A stretch of DNA of 64,000 nucleotides from Mesohalobacter salilacus (GCA_003931895.1 RRZV01000049.1:48588-112587), one strand, 5' to 3'; shown: positions 22,751 through 31,578, counted from the stretch's first letter. The notes: generated by a model not told the origin, from the sequence alone. Made by a program: numbers and translations.

Positions 22751-25399
22751 ATGAATTCTAAAGAAATCAAAGCCAATTTTTTCAACTTTTTTAAACATAA
22801 AAATCACAACTTCGTGGCATCAGCGCCAATTGTGCTTAAAGACGATCCGACTTTAATGTTTACCAATGCCGGGATGAATCAGTTCAAATCTCTATTTTTA
22901 GGAACTGAAAAAGTTGAGCACTCCAGAGTTTACAATACTCAAAAATGTCTTAGGGTTTCTGGCAAACACAACGACCTTGAAGAAGTCGGCAAAGATCACT
23001 ATCACCATACCATGTTTGAGATGATGGGCAACTGGAGTTTTGGGGATCCTGCCCGTCCGCCTGCCTCGCCGGCAGGCAGGGCAGGCGGGTACTTTAAAAA
23101 AGAAGCCATCGAATGGGCTTGGGAGCTTTTAACTGAAGTCTATAAAATCAATCCTGACAATTTATACGTTACCGTTTTTGAAGGTTATCAAGAAGAGGGT
23201 TTAGACAAAGATCATGAGGCTTATGATATATGGAAAACCATTGTCAGTGAAAATCAAATTGTTCTTGGTAATAAAAAAGATAATTTCTGGGAAATGGGCG
23301 AACAAGGGCCTTGCGGTCCTTCGTCTGAAATTCATATCGACTTAAGATCAGAGACCGATAAAAAAACGATTCCTGCAAAAAACTTGGTCAATAAAGACCA
23401 TCCTGAAGTCATTGAGATTTGGAATCTTGTCTTTATTCAATTTAATAGAAAAGCCAATGGTTCTTTAGAAAATTTACCTCAAAAACACGTCGATACAGGT
23501 ATGGGTTTTGAACGTTTATGTCGAGTGCTTCAAAATAAAACATCTAATTATGACACCGATATTTTTCAGCCTATTATTAAAACTATAGAAAAAATATCTG
23601 GGCATACTTACGGAAAAAATGAAGAGACAGACATTGCCATCAGAGTAATTGCAGACCATATTCGTGCCGTGACATTTTGTATAGCCGACGGACAATTGCC
23701 ATCAAGTAATGGCGCTGGTTATGTGGTTAGGCGTATTCTCAGGCGAGCTGTGCGTTATGCTTATACTTTTTTAAACATAAATAAACCATTTATGTTTGAA
23801 TTGGTTGAAATTTTAAATCAACAACTTGGTGAAGATTATCCAGAATTATCTAAGCAAAAAACACTTTGCCAACGCGTGATCAAAGAAGAGGAGCAAAGCT
23901 TCCTCAAAACTTTATCTCAGGGTTTAAAACGTCTTGAAGATATCATCAAAGAAAGTTCATCTAAAACTATTTCAGGTCAAAAAGCCTTTGAACTCTTTGA
24001 TACTTTCGGTTTTCCTATTGATTTAACGGCTCTAATTTTAAGTGAAAAAGGGTTTAATTATGATGAAAACGAATTTAAATTGGCTTTAGAACAACAGAAA
24101 AAACGCTCTCAGTCGGCTTCAGAAAGTCAAACGGATGATTGGACACTTGTTGAAAATAATGAAGCTAATGAATTTGTAGGTTATGATAACTTAAAAACGA
24201 CTTCAAAAATTATAAAATACCGCAGTTTTAAAACAAAAAAAGAAGGTCAACGTTTTCAAATTGTGTTAGACCAAACCCCTTTTTACCCTGAAGGTGGCGG
24301 ACAAGTTGGGGACCGTGGACAGTTCATTTTTGAAAATGAACGTATCGACGTTATAGATACCAAAAAAGAACACGGTGATATCATTCATGTTACAAAAAAA
24401 TTACCCTCAAATTTAAAACAGAGTTTCACCGCTAAAGTCAATAATGAAAAACGTTTCCTTGCGGCCTGTAATCACTCTGCAACGCATTTATTACATCACG
24501 CTTTAAGAGAAGTTTTAGGTCATCACGTTGAGCAAAAAGGTTCATTAGTCAATGATAAATATTTGCGCTTTGATTTTTCTCATTTCGAAAAACTGAGCTC
24601 TGATGAACTTTCCTCAATTGAACAAAAAGTCAACAATCAGATTTCGGAGCATATCGCATTAGAAGAAAATCGCAATGCTGATTTTGAAGAAGCTAAAGCC
24701 CAAGGTGCAATGGCGTTGTTTGGAGAAAAATACGGCGATAAAGTCCGCAGCATCAAATTTGGAAAATCCATAGAGCTTTGTGGCGGCACACACGTTAAAA
24801 ACACGTCTGAAGTATGGTATTTCAAAATCACGAATCAATCTTCCGTGGCTTCTGGTGTGAGGCGAGTTGAGGCTATTACCAATAAAGCAGCTAAACAGTA
24901 TTTGGAAGAAAAAGATACTGAAATTCAAAAGATATTAGATTTACTCGATTCAAATCAGCAACCCGTTCAGCAAGTTAAAAAGTTACTTCAAGACATAGAG
25001 AGTCTTAAAAATGAAAATCAAACACTACTTCAAGACAAGGCCAAAACCATCAAACATGAATTAAAAACTTCTGCTGAAACTATTAATGCTATTAATTTCA
25101 TCGCTAAGCAAGTTGATTTAGATGCTAAGGCCATGAAAGATGTCGCCTTTCAACTCGGTGGCGAAATTAATAATCTCTTTTTAGTTTTAGGCTCTAATCA
25201 AAATGGAAAAGCAATTTTAAGTTGTTATATTTCAAAAAATTTAGTTGAAGAAAAAGCTTACAATGCTGGACAAATTATTAGAGAACTCGGCAAGCACATT
25301 CAAGGCGGTGGAGGTGGTCAAGCCTTTTTTGCTACAGCTGGTGGCAAAAATCCAGATGGTATACCAAAAGCATTAGAAGAAGTTAAATCGTATCTTTAA
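22751..25399 (+). CDS. alaS: Alanyl-tRNA synthetase with an in-frame palindromic insertion
   Basis: This 882-residue enzyme charges tRNA-Ala with alanine. ATG at 22751 gives the conventional start; an upstream TTG adds two residues. It has a class II catalytic core (LMFTNAGMNQFK, HHTMFEMMGNWSFGD), an editing domain with HSATHLLHH and CGGTHV zinc/water ligands, and a C-Ala domain with the GGGGGQAFFATAGG patch. Between the conserved D and YFK of the core lie 14 extra residues rich in P/A/G/R (residues about 100-113), encoded by a GC-rich palindrome. The rest is full length and intact, so the enzyme is presumably active with this loop. Confidence 0.95.
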   Translation: MNSKEIKANFFNFFKHKNHNFVASAPIVLKDDPTLMFTNAGMNQFKSLFLGTEKVEHSRVYNTQKCLRVSGKHNDLEEVGKDHYHHTMFEMMGNWSFGDPARPPASPAGRAGGYFKKEAIEWAWELLTEVYKINPDNLYVTVFEGYQEEGLDKDHEAYDIWKTIVSENQIVLGNKKDNFWEMGEQGPCGPSSEIHIDLRSETDKKTIPAKNLVNKDHPEVIEIWNLVFIQFNRKANGSLENLPQKHVDTGMGFERLCRVLQNKTSNYDTDIFQPIIKTIEKISGHTYGKNEETDIAIRVIADHIRAVTFCIADGQLPSSNGAGYVVRRILRRAVRYAYTFLNINKPFMFELVEILNQQLGEDYPELSKQKTLCQRVIKEEEQSFLKTLSQGLKRLEDIIKESSSKTISGQKAFELFDTFGFPIDLTALILSEKGFNYDENEFKLALEQQKKRSQSASESQTDDWTLVENNEANEFVGYDNLKTTSKIIKYRSFKTKKEGQRFQIVLDQTPFYPEGGGQVGDRGQFIFENERIDVIDTKKEHGDIIHVTKKLPSNLKQSFTAKVNNEKRFLAACNHSATHLLHHALREVLGHHVEQKGSLVNDKYLRFDFSHFEKLSSDELSSIEQKVNNQISEHIALEENRNADFEEAKAQGAMALFGEKYGDKVRSIKFGKSIELCGGTHVKNTSEVWYFKITNQSSVASGVRRVEAITNKAAKQYLEEKDTEIQKILDLLDSNQQPVQQVKKLLQDIESLKNENQTLLQDKAKTIKHELKTSAETINAINFIAKQVDLDAKAMKDVAFQLGGEINNLFLVLGSNQNGKAILSCYISKNLVEEKAYNAGQIIRELGKHIQGGGGGQAFFATAGGKNPDGIPKALEEVKSYL
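23048..23089 (+). repeat. 42-bp GC-rich palindromic element inserted in alaS
   Basis: These 42 bases (14 codons) are almost all G and C in an AT-rich gene. The core arms GCCTGCC (23059-23065) and GGCAGGC (23071-23077) flank a 5-base loop, and outer arms CCCG/CGGG extend the dyad. Removing them restores the normal FGD-YFK junction of AlaRS. The piece shares GTCCGCCT with the palindrome in the degenerate tRNA. Confidence 0.85.
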
Positions 25400-25400
25400 T

Positions 25401-25910
25401 ATGGGGCTAAAAATTTTGTTGTTAAGCGATACACATGCCTACATCGATGAAAAAATTCTGAAATACGTCAAAGAAGCCGATGAAGTCTGGCACGCTGGCG
25501 ATATTGGCGATCTTAAAGTCACTGATGCCATTGAACAACACACCAAACTCCGAGCCGTTTACGGCAATATAGATAGCCACGAGATTCGGTCGTGTTTTCC
25601 TTTACACCAACAGTTTAAAATTGATAATTTAAAGGTTTGGATGACGCATATTGGAGGTTATCCCAAACGCTACAACCCTCAAATTAAGCCTCAATTAGAA
25701 GCCAACCCACCTGATGTTTTTATTTGCGGACATTCCCATATTCTAAAAGTCATGCATGACAACAAACTCAAGCTTTTGCATCTCAATCCAGGCGCCGTCG
25801 GTAAACACGGCTTTCATCAGAAAAGAACCATGCTGCGTTTTCAAATCAATCATTCTAAAATAGAAAATTTAGAAGTGGTTGATTTTGGCAATAGAGGTGC
25901 AATTTCTTAA
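25401..25910 (+). CDS. YfcE/MJ0936-type metallophosphoesterase
   Basis: This 169-residue protein has all calcineurin-like motifs: LLSDTHAY (D, H), HAGDIGD, YGNIDS and a C-terminal FICGHSH. Its length and motif spacing match the YfcE family of manganese-dependent phosphodiesterases. The natural substrate is unknown. It begins one base after the alaS stop and is followed 11 bases later by a PPK2 gene, so it is probably co-transcribed with alaS. Confidence 0.88.
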   Translation: MGLKILLLSDTHAYIDEKILKYVKEADEVWHAGDIGDLKVTDAIEQHTKLRAVYGNIDSHEIRSCFPLHQQFKIDNLKVWMTHIGGYPKRYNPQIKPQLEANPPDVFICGHSHILKVMHDNKLKLLHLNPGAVGKHGFHQKRTMLRFQINHSKIENLEVVDFGNRGAIS

Positions 25911-25921
25911 AACAAAAACCT

Positions 25922-26794
25922 ATGGAAAACATTGATATCAAAGACTTTAGCATTCAACCAGAAATTAAGTTATCAGAGCTTCCAACACACATAGATTTAG
26001 AGGCTAAAGCTTCAAAAGTCGAAAAGCAACTCCTCAAAACTCGTCGTAATCTTGGTGAAATGCAGAACAAACTCTACGCTCATAGCAAATACAGCGTTTT
26101 GGTTTGTATTCAAGGGATGGACACTTCTGGTAAAGACAGTTTAATTAGAGAAGTATTTAAAGATTTTAATGTCAGGGGTGTCAATTGTTACAGTTTTAAA
26201 AAACCTACACTCTTAGAGCTACAACAAGATTTTTTATGGCGACATTATAAACGACTTCCAGCCCGTGGGAAATATGCAGTTTTTAATCGTTCTCACTACG
26301 AAAATGTCTTAATATCAAGAGTTCACCCTAAAATTGTGCTTAATGAAAATTTACCACACATCAATCAAGTAGAAGATCTCAGTGAGGAATTCTGGAACAA
26401 AAGACTTCGACAAATCAATCAATTTGAACAAATTATTGCTGAAAACGGAACGATTATTTTTAAATTCTTTTTGAATATTTCAAAAGACGAACAAAAAAAC
26501 AGATTACTCAGGCGCCTCAATAAACCACACAAAAACTGGAAATTTGCGCCAGAAGATATCGAAGAACGTCAACTTTGGAACAACTACACTTCTGCATATG
26601 AAAAAGCCATCAATGCTACTTCAAAATCATACGCGCCTTGGTATAATATTCCAGCTGATGACAAACCTACTGCAAGATATCTCGTCGCTAAAATTTTAGA
26701 GGAACGAATGTCAACATTCTCAGATATAAAATATCCAGAATCTGATTTAGATAAAACAATTAAATTTTATAAAGACAAGCTTGATAATGAATAA
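25922..26794 (+). CDS. Polyphosphate kinase 2 family enzyme
   Basis: This 290-residue protein has the PPK2 core: Walker A GMDTSGKDS (about residues 66-74), the lid/basic stretch FLWRHYKRLPARG, and FNRSHYENVL in place of the usual DRSWYN Walker B region, a variant typical of class III PPK2 enzymes that act on AMP/ADP. It would transfer phosphate between polyphosphate and nucleotides. It is third in the alaS-phosphoesterase-ppk2 cluster. Confidence 0.88.
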   Translation: MENIDIKDFSIQPEIKLSELPTHIDLEAKASKVEKQLLKTRRNLGEMQNKLYAHSKYSVLVCIQGMDTSGKDSLIREVFKDFNVRGVNCYSFKKPTLLELQQDFLWRHYKRLPARGKYAVFNRSHYENVLISRVHPKIVLNENLPHINQVEDLSEEFWNKRLRQINQFEQIIAENGTIIFKFFLNISKDEQKNRLLRRLNKPHKNWKFAPEDIEERQLWNNYTSAYEKAINATSKSYAPWYNIPADDKPTARYLVAKILEERMSTFSDIKYPESDLDKTIKFYKDKLDNE

Positions 26795-26850
26795 TTTTAA
26801 GTTCAGCAAAAAAATTAATATAACTTAGAAATGTTGTTAAAAACTATTTT

Positions 26851-27138
26851 TTAGAGTTGTAATTTTACATTCAGCTTTGAATCTAAAGCATTAAAAATTC
26901 TCATAACAGTCTCAAAAGTCACATTTCCAGTACTATTTTCTAATCTTGAAATTTGAGCTCGTTTCACTCCTACTAATTGACCCAATTGCGCCTGAGTTAA
27001 TTTTTTATGTTTTCGAGCCATTTTAATCATATCGCCTATGAGTTCTAATTTAAGCTCAAATTCATATTCATCTCTTTGTTGAGTTCCTTTTTTTCCAATT
27101 AAAAGATCTTCGGCTTCATCTAATTTATAACTTTTCAT
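26851..27138 (-). CDS. HigA-like XRE-family antitoxin
   Basis: This 95-residue protein has a helix-turn-helix (about 46-75, LTQAQLGQLVGVKRAQISRLE) and the end NALDSKLNVKLQL, typical of HigA antitoxins paired with HigB/Gp49-like RNases. It would bind its toxin and repress its own promoter. Its ATG overlaps the stop of the upstream toxin gene by 4 bases (ATGA), but that toxin gene is frameshifted, so this antitoxin now stands alone. Confidence 0.85.
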   Translation of the reverse strand: MKSYKLDEAEDLLIGKKGTQQRDEYEFELKLELIGDMIKMARKHKKLTQAQLGQLVGVKRAQISRLENSTGNVTFETVMRIFNALDSKLNVKLQL

Positions 27139-27463
27139 TTCTTTTTTGTTTTCAGGTATTTTACTCTAATTTTTTCAGCTTTATCTATCTCTTTTTTACC
27201 TACTTTACTGGTTTTTTTGATGATTCCGTGTGTGGCTATAACAAGTGTTTTAGTTTCATATTCTTTATCCCAAAACGCTAATAACCTGTATTGGATTCCA
27301 GAATACAAAATTCTAAACTCCCATATTTCTTTCGTGAGTTTCTTAAAAAATTTAGGGTCAGCATGTTGTTCTGCTCTTCTGATATTTTGAAATATTTTCT
27401 TTCTAACTTTTAAACAAATTCAAATGCTGCCTCTAAAAGTATAGTTTCAAACCGTTTTATCAT
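27135..27463 (-). pseudogene. Frameshifted HigB/Gp49-like toxin gene
   Basis: From ATG at 27463 the frame reads MIKRFETILLEAAFEFV and then a TAA. From there a different frame continues with VRKKIFQNIRRAEQHADP, FFKKLTKEIWEFR, YRLLAFWDK and LVIATHGIIKKTSKV, the hallmark of HigB/Gp49-like mRNA interferases. The span is 329 bases, not a multiple of three, so a small indel near 27410-27420 broke the gene. The downstream part has no ATG. The 4-base overlap with the antitoxin start is kept, so decay is recent. Confidence 0.85.
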
Positions 27464-27486
27464 TAGTTACTTACCTAATTGAAATT

Positions 27487-27494
27487 CAAAGGTA
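27487..27494 (-). promoter_or_regulatory. -7 box of the toxin-antitoxin unit
   Basis: The minus strand reads TACCTTTG 24 bases before the toxin ATG, matching TAnnTTTG. No clear -33 box was found. The antitoxin probably autoregulates here. Confidence 0.45.
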
Positions 27495-27624
27495 TAAAAT
27501 TGTTTCGTTAAATGTAAACATTTAGCGCAAATTAGTATTAAAAACTAACATTTTCTATTACAATTATTTAAGTCTTTTACCTTAAGTTGGTTTTAATTTT
27601 GAATATAAAAATAGAGCTTATCTA

Positions 27625-27653
27625 TTTGCTTTACCTCAGTTTACTTATCTTTG
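27625..27653 (+). promoter_or_regulatory. Promoter of hpt-adk
   Basis: TTTG at 27625-27628 is followed after 17 bases by TATCTTTG at 27646-27653, close to the Bacteroidota promoter consensus. The -7 box lies 14 bases before the hpt ATG, so the leader is very short. Confidence 0.6.
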
Positions 27654-27667
27654 TTTTTTAGTGTATT

Positions 27668-28195
27668 ATGACCATAAGAGACTTACAATTTGAGCTTTTT
27701 ATCACGCAAGACGATATTAACAAGCGTGTTGAAGAGTTGGCTAAGTCTATACAAAATGATTACAAAGACAAAACGCCAACCTTCTTAATCATATTAAACG
27801 GCGCATTTATGTTTGCTTCAGATTTAATCAAACATTATCAAGGCGAATGTCGCGTAAGTTTTATGCGTCTGGCCTCATACCGTGGCACTCGCTCAACAGG
27901 AAATATCAGTACTTATCTCGAAGCCGAACAGCTCGAAAATGAAGATGTTATCATTGTAGAAGATATTGTCGATACAGGCAATTCTATTGAATATATCATC
28001 CAACACCTCAAAACCAAAAACCCTAAATCTTATCGCATTGCGAGTCTATTTCACAAACCTGATGCCTATAAAAAATCATATCCCATTGATTATATCGGCA
28101 TATCCATTCCCGACAAATTTATTGTAGGTTATGGTTTAGACTACAACGGTTTAGGTCGAAATTTACCCGATGTCTATCAACTCAAAACTTCATAA
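27668..28195 (+). CDS. hpt: Hypoxanthine phosphoribosyltransferase
   Basis: This 175-residue protein has the PRPP-binding signature VIIVEDIVDTGNS (about residues 98-110), the N-terminal LNGAFMFASDL loop and the C-terminal PDKFIVGYGLDY base-binding segment of purine salvage transferases. It makes IMP/GMP from hypoxanthine/guanine and PRPP. adk follows after 3 bases, coupling salvage with adenylate conversion. Confidence 0.95.
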   Translation: MTIRDLQFELFITQDDINKRVEELAKSIQNDYKDKTPTFLIILNGAFMFASDLIKHYQGECRVSFMRLASYRGTRSTGNISTYLEAEQLENEDVIIVEDIVDTGNSIEYIIQHLKTKNPKSYRIASLFHKPDAYKKSYPIDYIGISIPDKFIVGYGLDYNGLGRNLPDVYQLKTS

Positions 28196-28198
28196 ATT

Positions 28199-28771
28199 AT
28201 GACAAATATTGTTTTATTTGGTCCGCCAGGAGCAGGAAAAGGCACACAAGCCGAAATTTTAAAAGACAAGTATAATCTCATCCATCTCTCAACGGGCGAT
28301 ATGTTTAGATATCACATCAAAAACAAAACGGAATTAGGTCAGCTCGCCCAATCTTATACCGACAAAGGTGAATTAGTCCCAGACGAAGTCACCATCAAAA
28401 TGCTCAATGCTGAAGTTGACAGGCATTTACCTTGTAATGGTTTTCTCTTTGACGGTTTTCCACGCACCGAAGCCCAAGCCCAAAGCCTTGACCAATTAAT
28501 GACCCAAAAGTCAACTCAAATCAACGCTATGATTGCTTTGGAAGTCGATGACGAAGTTTTGGTTAAGCGTTTACTTGAGCGTGGCAAAACCTCAGGCAGA
28601 CCCGACGATGCCAACGAAGACGTCATCAGAAAACGCATCAAAGTTTATTACGATGAAACCGCTATTCTGAAATCCTATTATCAAAAAAACAATAAATACT
28701 TTGGTGTAGATGGCGTCGGCAGTATTGAAGAAATTACTTCACGAATCAGCAAAGTTATTGATAAAATTTAA
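28199..28771 (+). CDS. adk: Adenylate kinase
   Basis: This 190-residue protein has P-loop GPPGAGKGTQA at residues 7-17, the NMP-binding region (LSTGDMFR), DGFPRTEAQ, and a short LID (LLERGKTSGRPDD) without zinc cysteines, as in the short adenylate kinases of Bacteroidota. It interconverts AMP, ADP and ATP. It is the second gene of the hpt-adk operon. Confidence 0.96.
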   Translation: MTNIVLFGPPGAGKGTQAEILKDKYNLIHLSTGDMFRYHIKNKTELGQLAQSYTDKGELVPDEVTIKMLNAEVDRHLPCNGFLFDGFPRTEAQAQSLDQLMTQKSTQINAMIALEVDDEVLVKRLLERGKTSGRPDDANEDVIRKRIKVYYDETAILKSYYQKNNKYFGVDGVGSIEEITSRISKVIDKI

Positions 28772-28790
28772 TGAATTATTTTGGCTTTAC

Positions 28791-28942
28791 ACGGGCTATC
28801 CGCTATATCTTTTTGAGCTTTGTTAAGTCTCAGTAAGCATTTTGAGATTACCGCTTTATGGCGGCACTCTCAAAATACAACTTCGCTAAGACAAATCTCA
28901 AAAAGGATGCCGCTACTATCCCTAAGCTAAATTCGGCTTACA
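28791..28942. repeat. Dispersed ~150-bp imperfect palindrome, copy A
   Basis: This element starts CGGGCTATCCGCTATATC and ends near ATGCCGCTACTATCCCTAAG, which is roughly its reverse complement. Inner arms TAAGCATTTTGAG and CTCAAAATACAACTTCGCT give a second dyad. Most of it recurs at 63758-63910. It lies between adk and the hydrolase gene and contains no gene; it looks like a non-autonomous MITE/REP-type repeat. Confidence 0.75.
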
Positions 28943-29019
28943 ATTTGCCATTTTTAGGAGACAAACTCCACTAATTAAAAAAGTTAATTATATTTGAATA
29001 CCAGAAATAAATACACTTG

Positions 29020-29784
29020 ATGGAACACGAATTAGAACAAGATGGAAAATTTAATTTTATTGAAATAGGCGAAGGTACACCCATAATTATTTTACATGGT
29101 TTAATGGGTGGACTAAGTAATTTTGATGGTGTCCTTAACTTTTTCCCGCAACATGGTTACAAAATTGTTATCCCAGAATTGCCTATTTATTCTTTACCCA
29201 TTTTAAAAACTAATATCAAAAATATTTCCACTTACATCAAAGAATTCATTGATCAAAGACAATACAAAGACGTCATTTTATTAGGTAATTCTCTTGGTGG
29301 TCATATTGGTTTACTTACCACAAAATTCTATCCTGAATCCATAAAAGCTCTCGTCATCACTGGCAGTTCTGGACTTTATGAAAGCGCAATGGGCGAAAGC
29401 TATCCAAAACGTGGTGATTATGATTATATCAAAAAGAAAGCAGAAAACGTCTTTTACGATCCGAAAGTCGCTACTAAAGAAATTGTTGATGAAGTTTATG
29501 GCGTTGTTAATGATAGAGGCAAACTCATCAGAACTTTGGCCATTGCTAAAAGTGCAATTAGACACAATATGGGCAAAGACTTGCCTAATATGCCCCAACC
29601 CACTTGTATTATTTGGGGCAAACAAGACAATGTCACACCGCCAAACGTCGCTGAAGAGTTTCATGAAAAGTTACCCAACTCAGATTTGTTTTGGATAGAT
29701 AAATGTGGACATGCCGCTATGATGGAGCATCCACAGCAATTTAATACTATTTTACACGAATGGCTTCAGAAACGTGAATTATAA
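29020..29784 (+). CDS. Alpha/beta hydrolase
   Basis: This 254-residue protein has the nucleophile elbow GNSLGGH (Ser about residue 93), the oxyanion-type HGLMGG near the N-terminus, an acid in WGKQDNVTP and a histidine in CGHAAMMEHP, so the triad is complete. There is no signal peptide, so it is cytoplasmic; the substrate is unknown. ATG at 29020 is preferred to the TTG one codon upstream. The stop overlaps the engB start (TAATG), showing translational coupling. Confidence 0.85.
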   Translation: MEHELEQDGKFNFIEIGEGTPIIILHGLMGGLSNFDGVLNFFPQHGYKIVIPELPIYSLPILKTNIKNISTYIKEFIDQRQYKDVILLGNSLGGHIGLLTTKFYPESIKALVITGSSGLYESAMGESYPKRGDYDYIKKKAENVFYDPKVATKEIVDEVYGVVNDRGKLIRTLAIAKSAIRHNMGKDLPNMPQPTCIIWGKQDNVTPPNVAEEFHEKLPNSDLFWIDKCGHAAMMEHPQQFNTILHEWLQKREL

Positions 29785-30383
29785 TGGATATCACAACCTC
29801 AAAGTTTGTCATCAGCAACTCAAAAGTTGAAGATTGTCCTAACTCTCAATTGCCCGAATATGCTTTTATAGGCCGAAGTAATGTTGGTAAATCTTCACTC
29901 ATCAACATGTTAACGGGCAGAAAAAATTTAGCCAAAGTTTCAGGAAAACCCGGTAAAACGAGGTTGATTAATCATTTTTTGATTAATGAAAAGTGGCATT
30001 TGGTCGATTTACCCGGTTACGGTTATGCCAAAGTTAGTAAGTCTGAAAAAAAAGTCTTTCAAAAATTTATAACCGATTACTTCAAAAAACGAAAACAACT
30101 CGTCAACGCGTTTGTGTTAATTGATTCCCGTCACGAACCTCAACCTATTGACCTTGAATTTATGCAGTGGCTTGGCGTCAACGCCATTCCTTTTTCACTT
30201 ATTTTTACTAAAACTGATAAGTTAAAACCCCAAGCTTTAGATAAAAATATTATTCATTACAAATCTGTTTTAATGGAATACTGGGAAGAGCTCATGCCTA
30301 TTTTCTTGTCATCATCTAAAGACAAAACAGGGAAAGATGAAATTTTAGTTTACATCCAAAACATCAATCAAAGTCTGAGCTAA
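29784..30383 (+). CDS. engB: Ribosome-biogenesis GTP-binding protein EngB/YsxC
   Basis: This 199-residue protein has G1 GRSNVGKSSL (about 30-39), G2 in GKPGKTR, G3 DLPGYGYA and G4 TKTDK, with SSKDKTGK as G5-like, all in the TrmE-Era class. It assists assembly of the large ribosomal subunit. It is coupled to the upstream hydrolase. A CATTAAG-type repeat starts at its stop codon. Confidence 0.95.
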   Translation: MDITTSKFVISNSKVEDCPNSQLPEYAFIGRSNVGKSSLINMLTGRKNLAKVSGKPGKTRLINHFLINEKWHLVDLPGYGYAKVSKSEKKVFQKFITDYFKKRKQLVNAFVLIDSRHEPQPIDLEFMQWLGVNAIPFSLIFTKTDKLKPQALDKNIIHYKSVLMEYWEELMPIFLSSSKDKTGKDEILVYIQNINQSLS

Positions 30384-30457
30384 AAAAGCTAACCATTAAG
30401 AAGTTAAGACACATTAAGACTTAATGAATTCCTTAATGCCCTTAATTTCTTAATGGT
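30384..30457. repeat. CATTAAG-type intergenic repeat, copy 1
   Basis: The sequence folds on itself (CCATTAAGAAGTTAAGAC against CTTAATTTCTTAATGG). Its first 42 bases (30384-30425) are identical to 30948-30989, so the GxxExxY gene is flanked by direct repeats. Confidence 0.8.
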
Positions 30458-30543
30458 AAAAAAAAATACAGTCAACAATAAAACTACTGAGAATATTAAG
30501 ATTTTTATTGTTATATTTTGCTCAATTTTTTAAAAAATAAAAA

Positions 30544-30948
30544 ATGACTAAAAAAGAAGTCACACAATTATCTTATGAAGTGACTGGTTTCGCAATAAAA
30601 GTTCATAAAGAGCTTGGTCCAGGTCTTTTAGAAAGTGTTTATGAAAAATGTCTAAGGTATGAATTAGAAAAAAATGGTTATAATATCAAGCAACAAGTCC
30701 AAGTTCCGGTAATTTATGATCATCTTGAAATTGATACAGAATTGAGATTAGATTTAATGGTTAACAATACCATTATAATTGAGTTAAAAGCTGTGGAACA
30801 CATTCTACCCGTTCACGAAGCACAATTATTAACTTATATGAAACTTTTACAAAAACCTCAAGGTTTACTCATCAATTTCTACACCGACAATATCTCAAAG
30901 ACTCTAAAACCGATGGTCAATGAATTTTTTAAGCAATTGCCAAATTGA
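30544..30948 (+). CDS. GxxExxY-family protein (PD-(D/E)XK nuclease fold)
   Basis: This 134-residue protein has the family signature GPGLLESVYEKCL (GxxExxY), RLDLMVNNTIIIELKAVE with the D...ExK nuclease core, and a C-terminal LLTYMKLLQKPQGLLINF. The family is widespread in Bacteroidota; nuclease activity is predicted from the fold and biological role is unknown. It is bracketed by 42-bp direct repeats, which suggests that it arrived or moved as a unit between engB and recX. Confidence 0.85.
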   Translation: MTKKEVTQLSYEVTGFAIKVHKELGPGLLESVYEKCLRYELEKNGYNIKQQVQVPVIYDHLEIDTELRLDLMVNNTIIIELKAVEHILPVHEAQLLTYMKLLQKPQGLLINFYTDNISKTLKPMVNEFFKQLPN

Positions 30949-31022
30949 AAAGCTAACCATTAAGAAGTTAAGACACATTAAGACTTAATAAAAACACTTA
31001 ATAACCTTCATTTCTTAATGGT
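30948..31022. repeat. CATTAAG-type intergenic repeat, copy 2
   Basis: It begins at the last base of the GxxExxY stop codon. Its first 42 bases match copy 1 exactly; the right half (ACCTTCATTTCTTAATGGTT) matches copy 3 in inverted orientation. The whole can form a hairpin of about 70 bases. Confidence 0.8.
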
Positions 31023-31046
31023 TCAATAATATGGTTAACAAAATAC

Positions 31047-31526
31047 ATGAAAAAACCAACAAAATCCTACACGGTTCAAGAAGCTTTTCAGGCTTTGTGT
31101 AAATACTGCGTCTATCAAGACCGTTGTCACCAAGAGGTTGAGCAAAAACTCATCAATATGAATATGATTCCTGAAGCCAGAGCGCAGATTATTTCAGATC
31201 TAATTCACCACGATTTTTTAAATGAAGAACGCTTTGCAATGAATTATGTCGTAGGAAAATTCAATCAAAAAGGTTGGGGTAAAATCAGGATACGTCAAGA
31301 GCTCAAAAGACGAAATATTTCAGAGTATTTACTTAACAAAGCTTTAAATCAAATAGAAGACAAAGCTTATCTTGATAAACTCAATAATTTAGCTGAAAAA
31401 AAATTTAAACAACTCGGTAAAGACAATAGCTGGAAAAGCAAAGCAAAACTCAAAAATTACTTGATTTACAAAGGCTATGAATCAAATTTAGTTTTTGAAA
31501 CCATTAACCACTTAACAAAGTTTTAA
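31047..31526 (+). CDS. recX: Regulatory protein RecX
   Basis: This 159-residue protein has three tandem three-helix repeats typical of RecX: ALCKYCVYQDRCHQEVEQKL, FLNEERFAMNYVVGKFNQKGWGKIRI with RRNISEYLLNKAL, and KLKNYLIYKGYESNLV. RecX binds RecA filaments and limits recombinase activity. The gene is not beside recA here. Confidence 0.88.
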   Translation: MKKPTKSYTVQEAFQALCKYCVYQDRCHQEVEQKLINMNMIPEARAQIISDLIHHDFLNEERFAMNYVVGKFNQKGWGKIRIRQELKRRNISEYLLNKALNQIEDKAYLDKLNNLAEKKFKQLGKDNSWKSKAKLKNYLIYKGYESNLVFETINHLTKF

Positions 31527-31578
31527 AGTTTTAAAAAAAATTACTAATTTACACGCCATAACCTAAATCTAAAAAATC

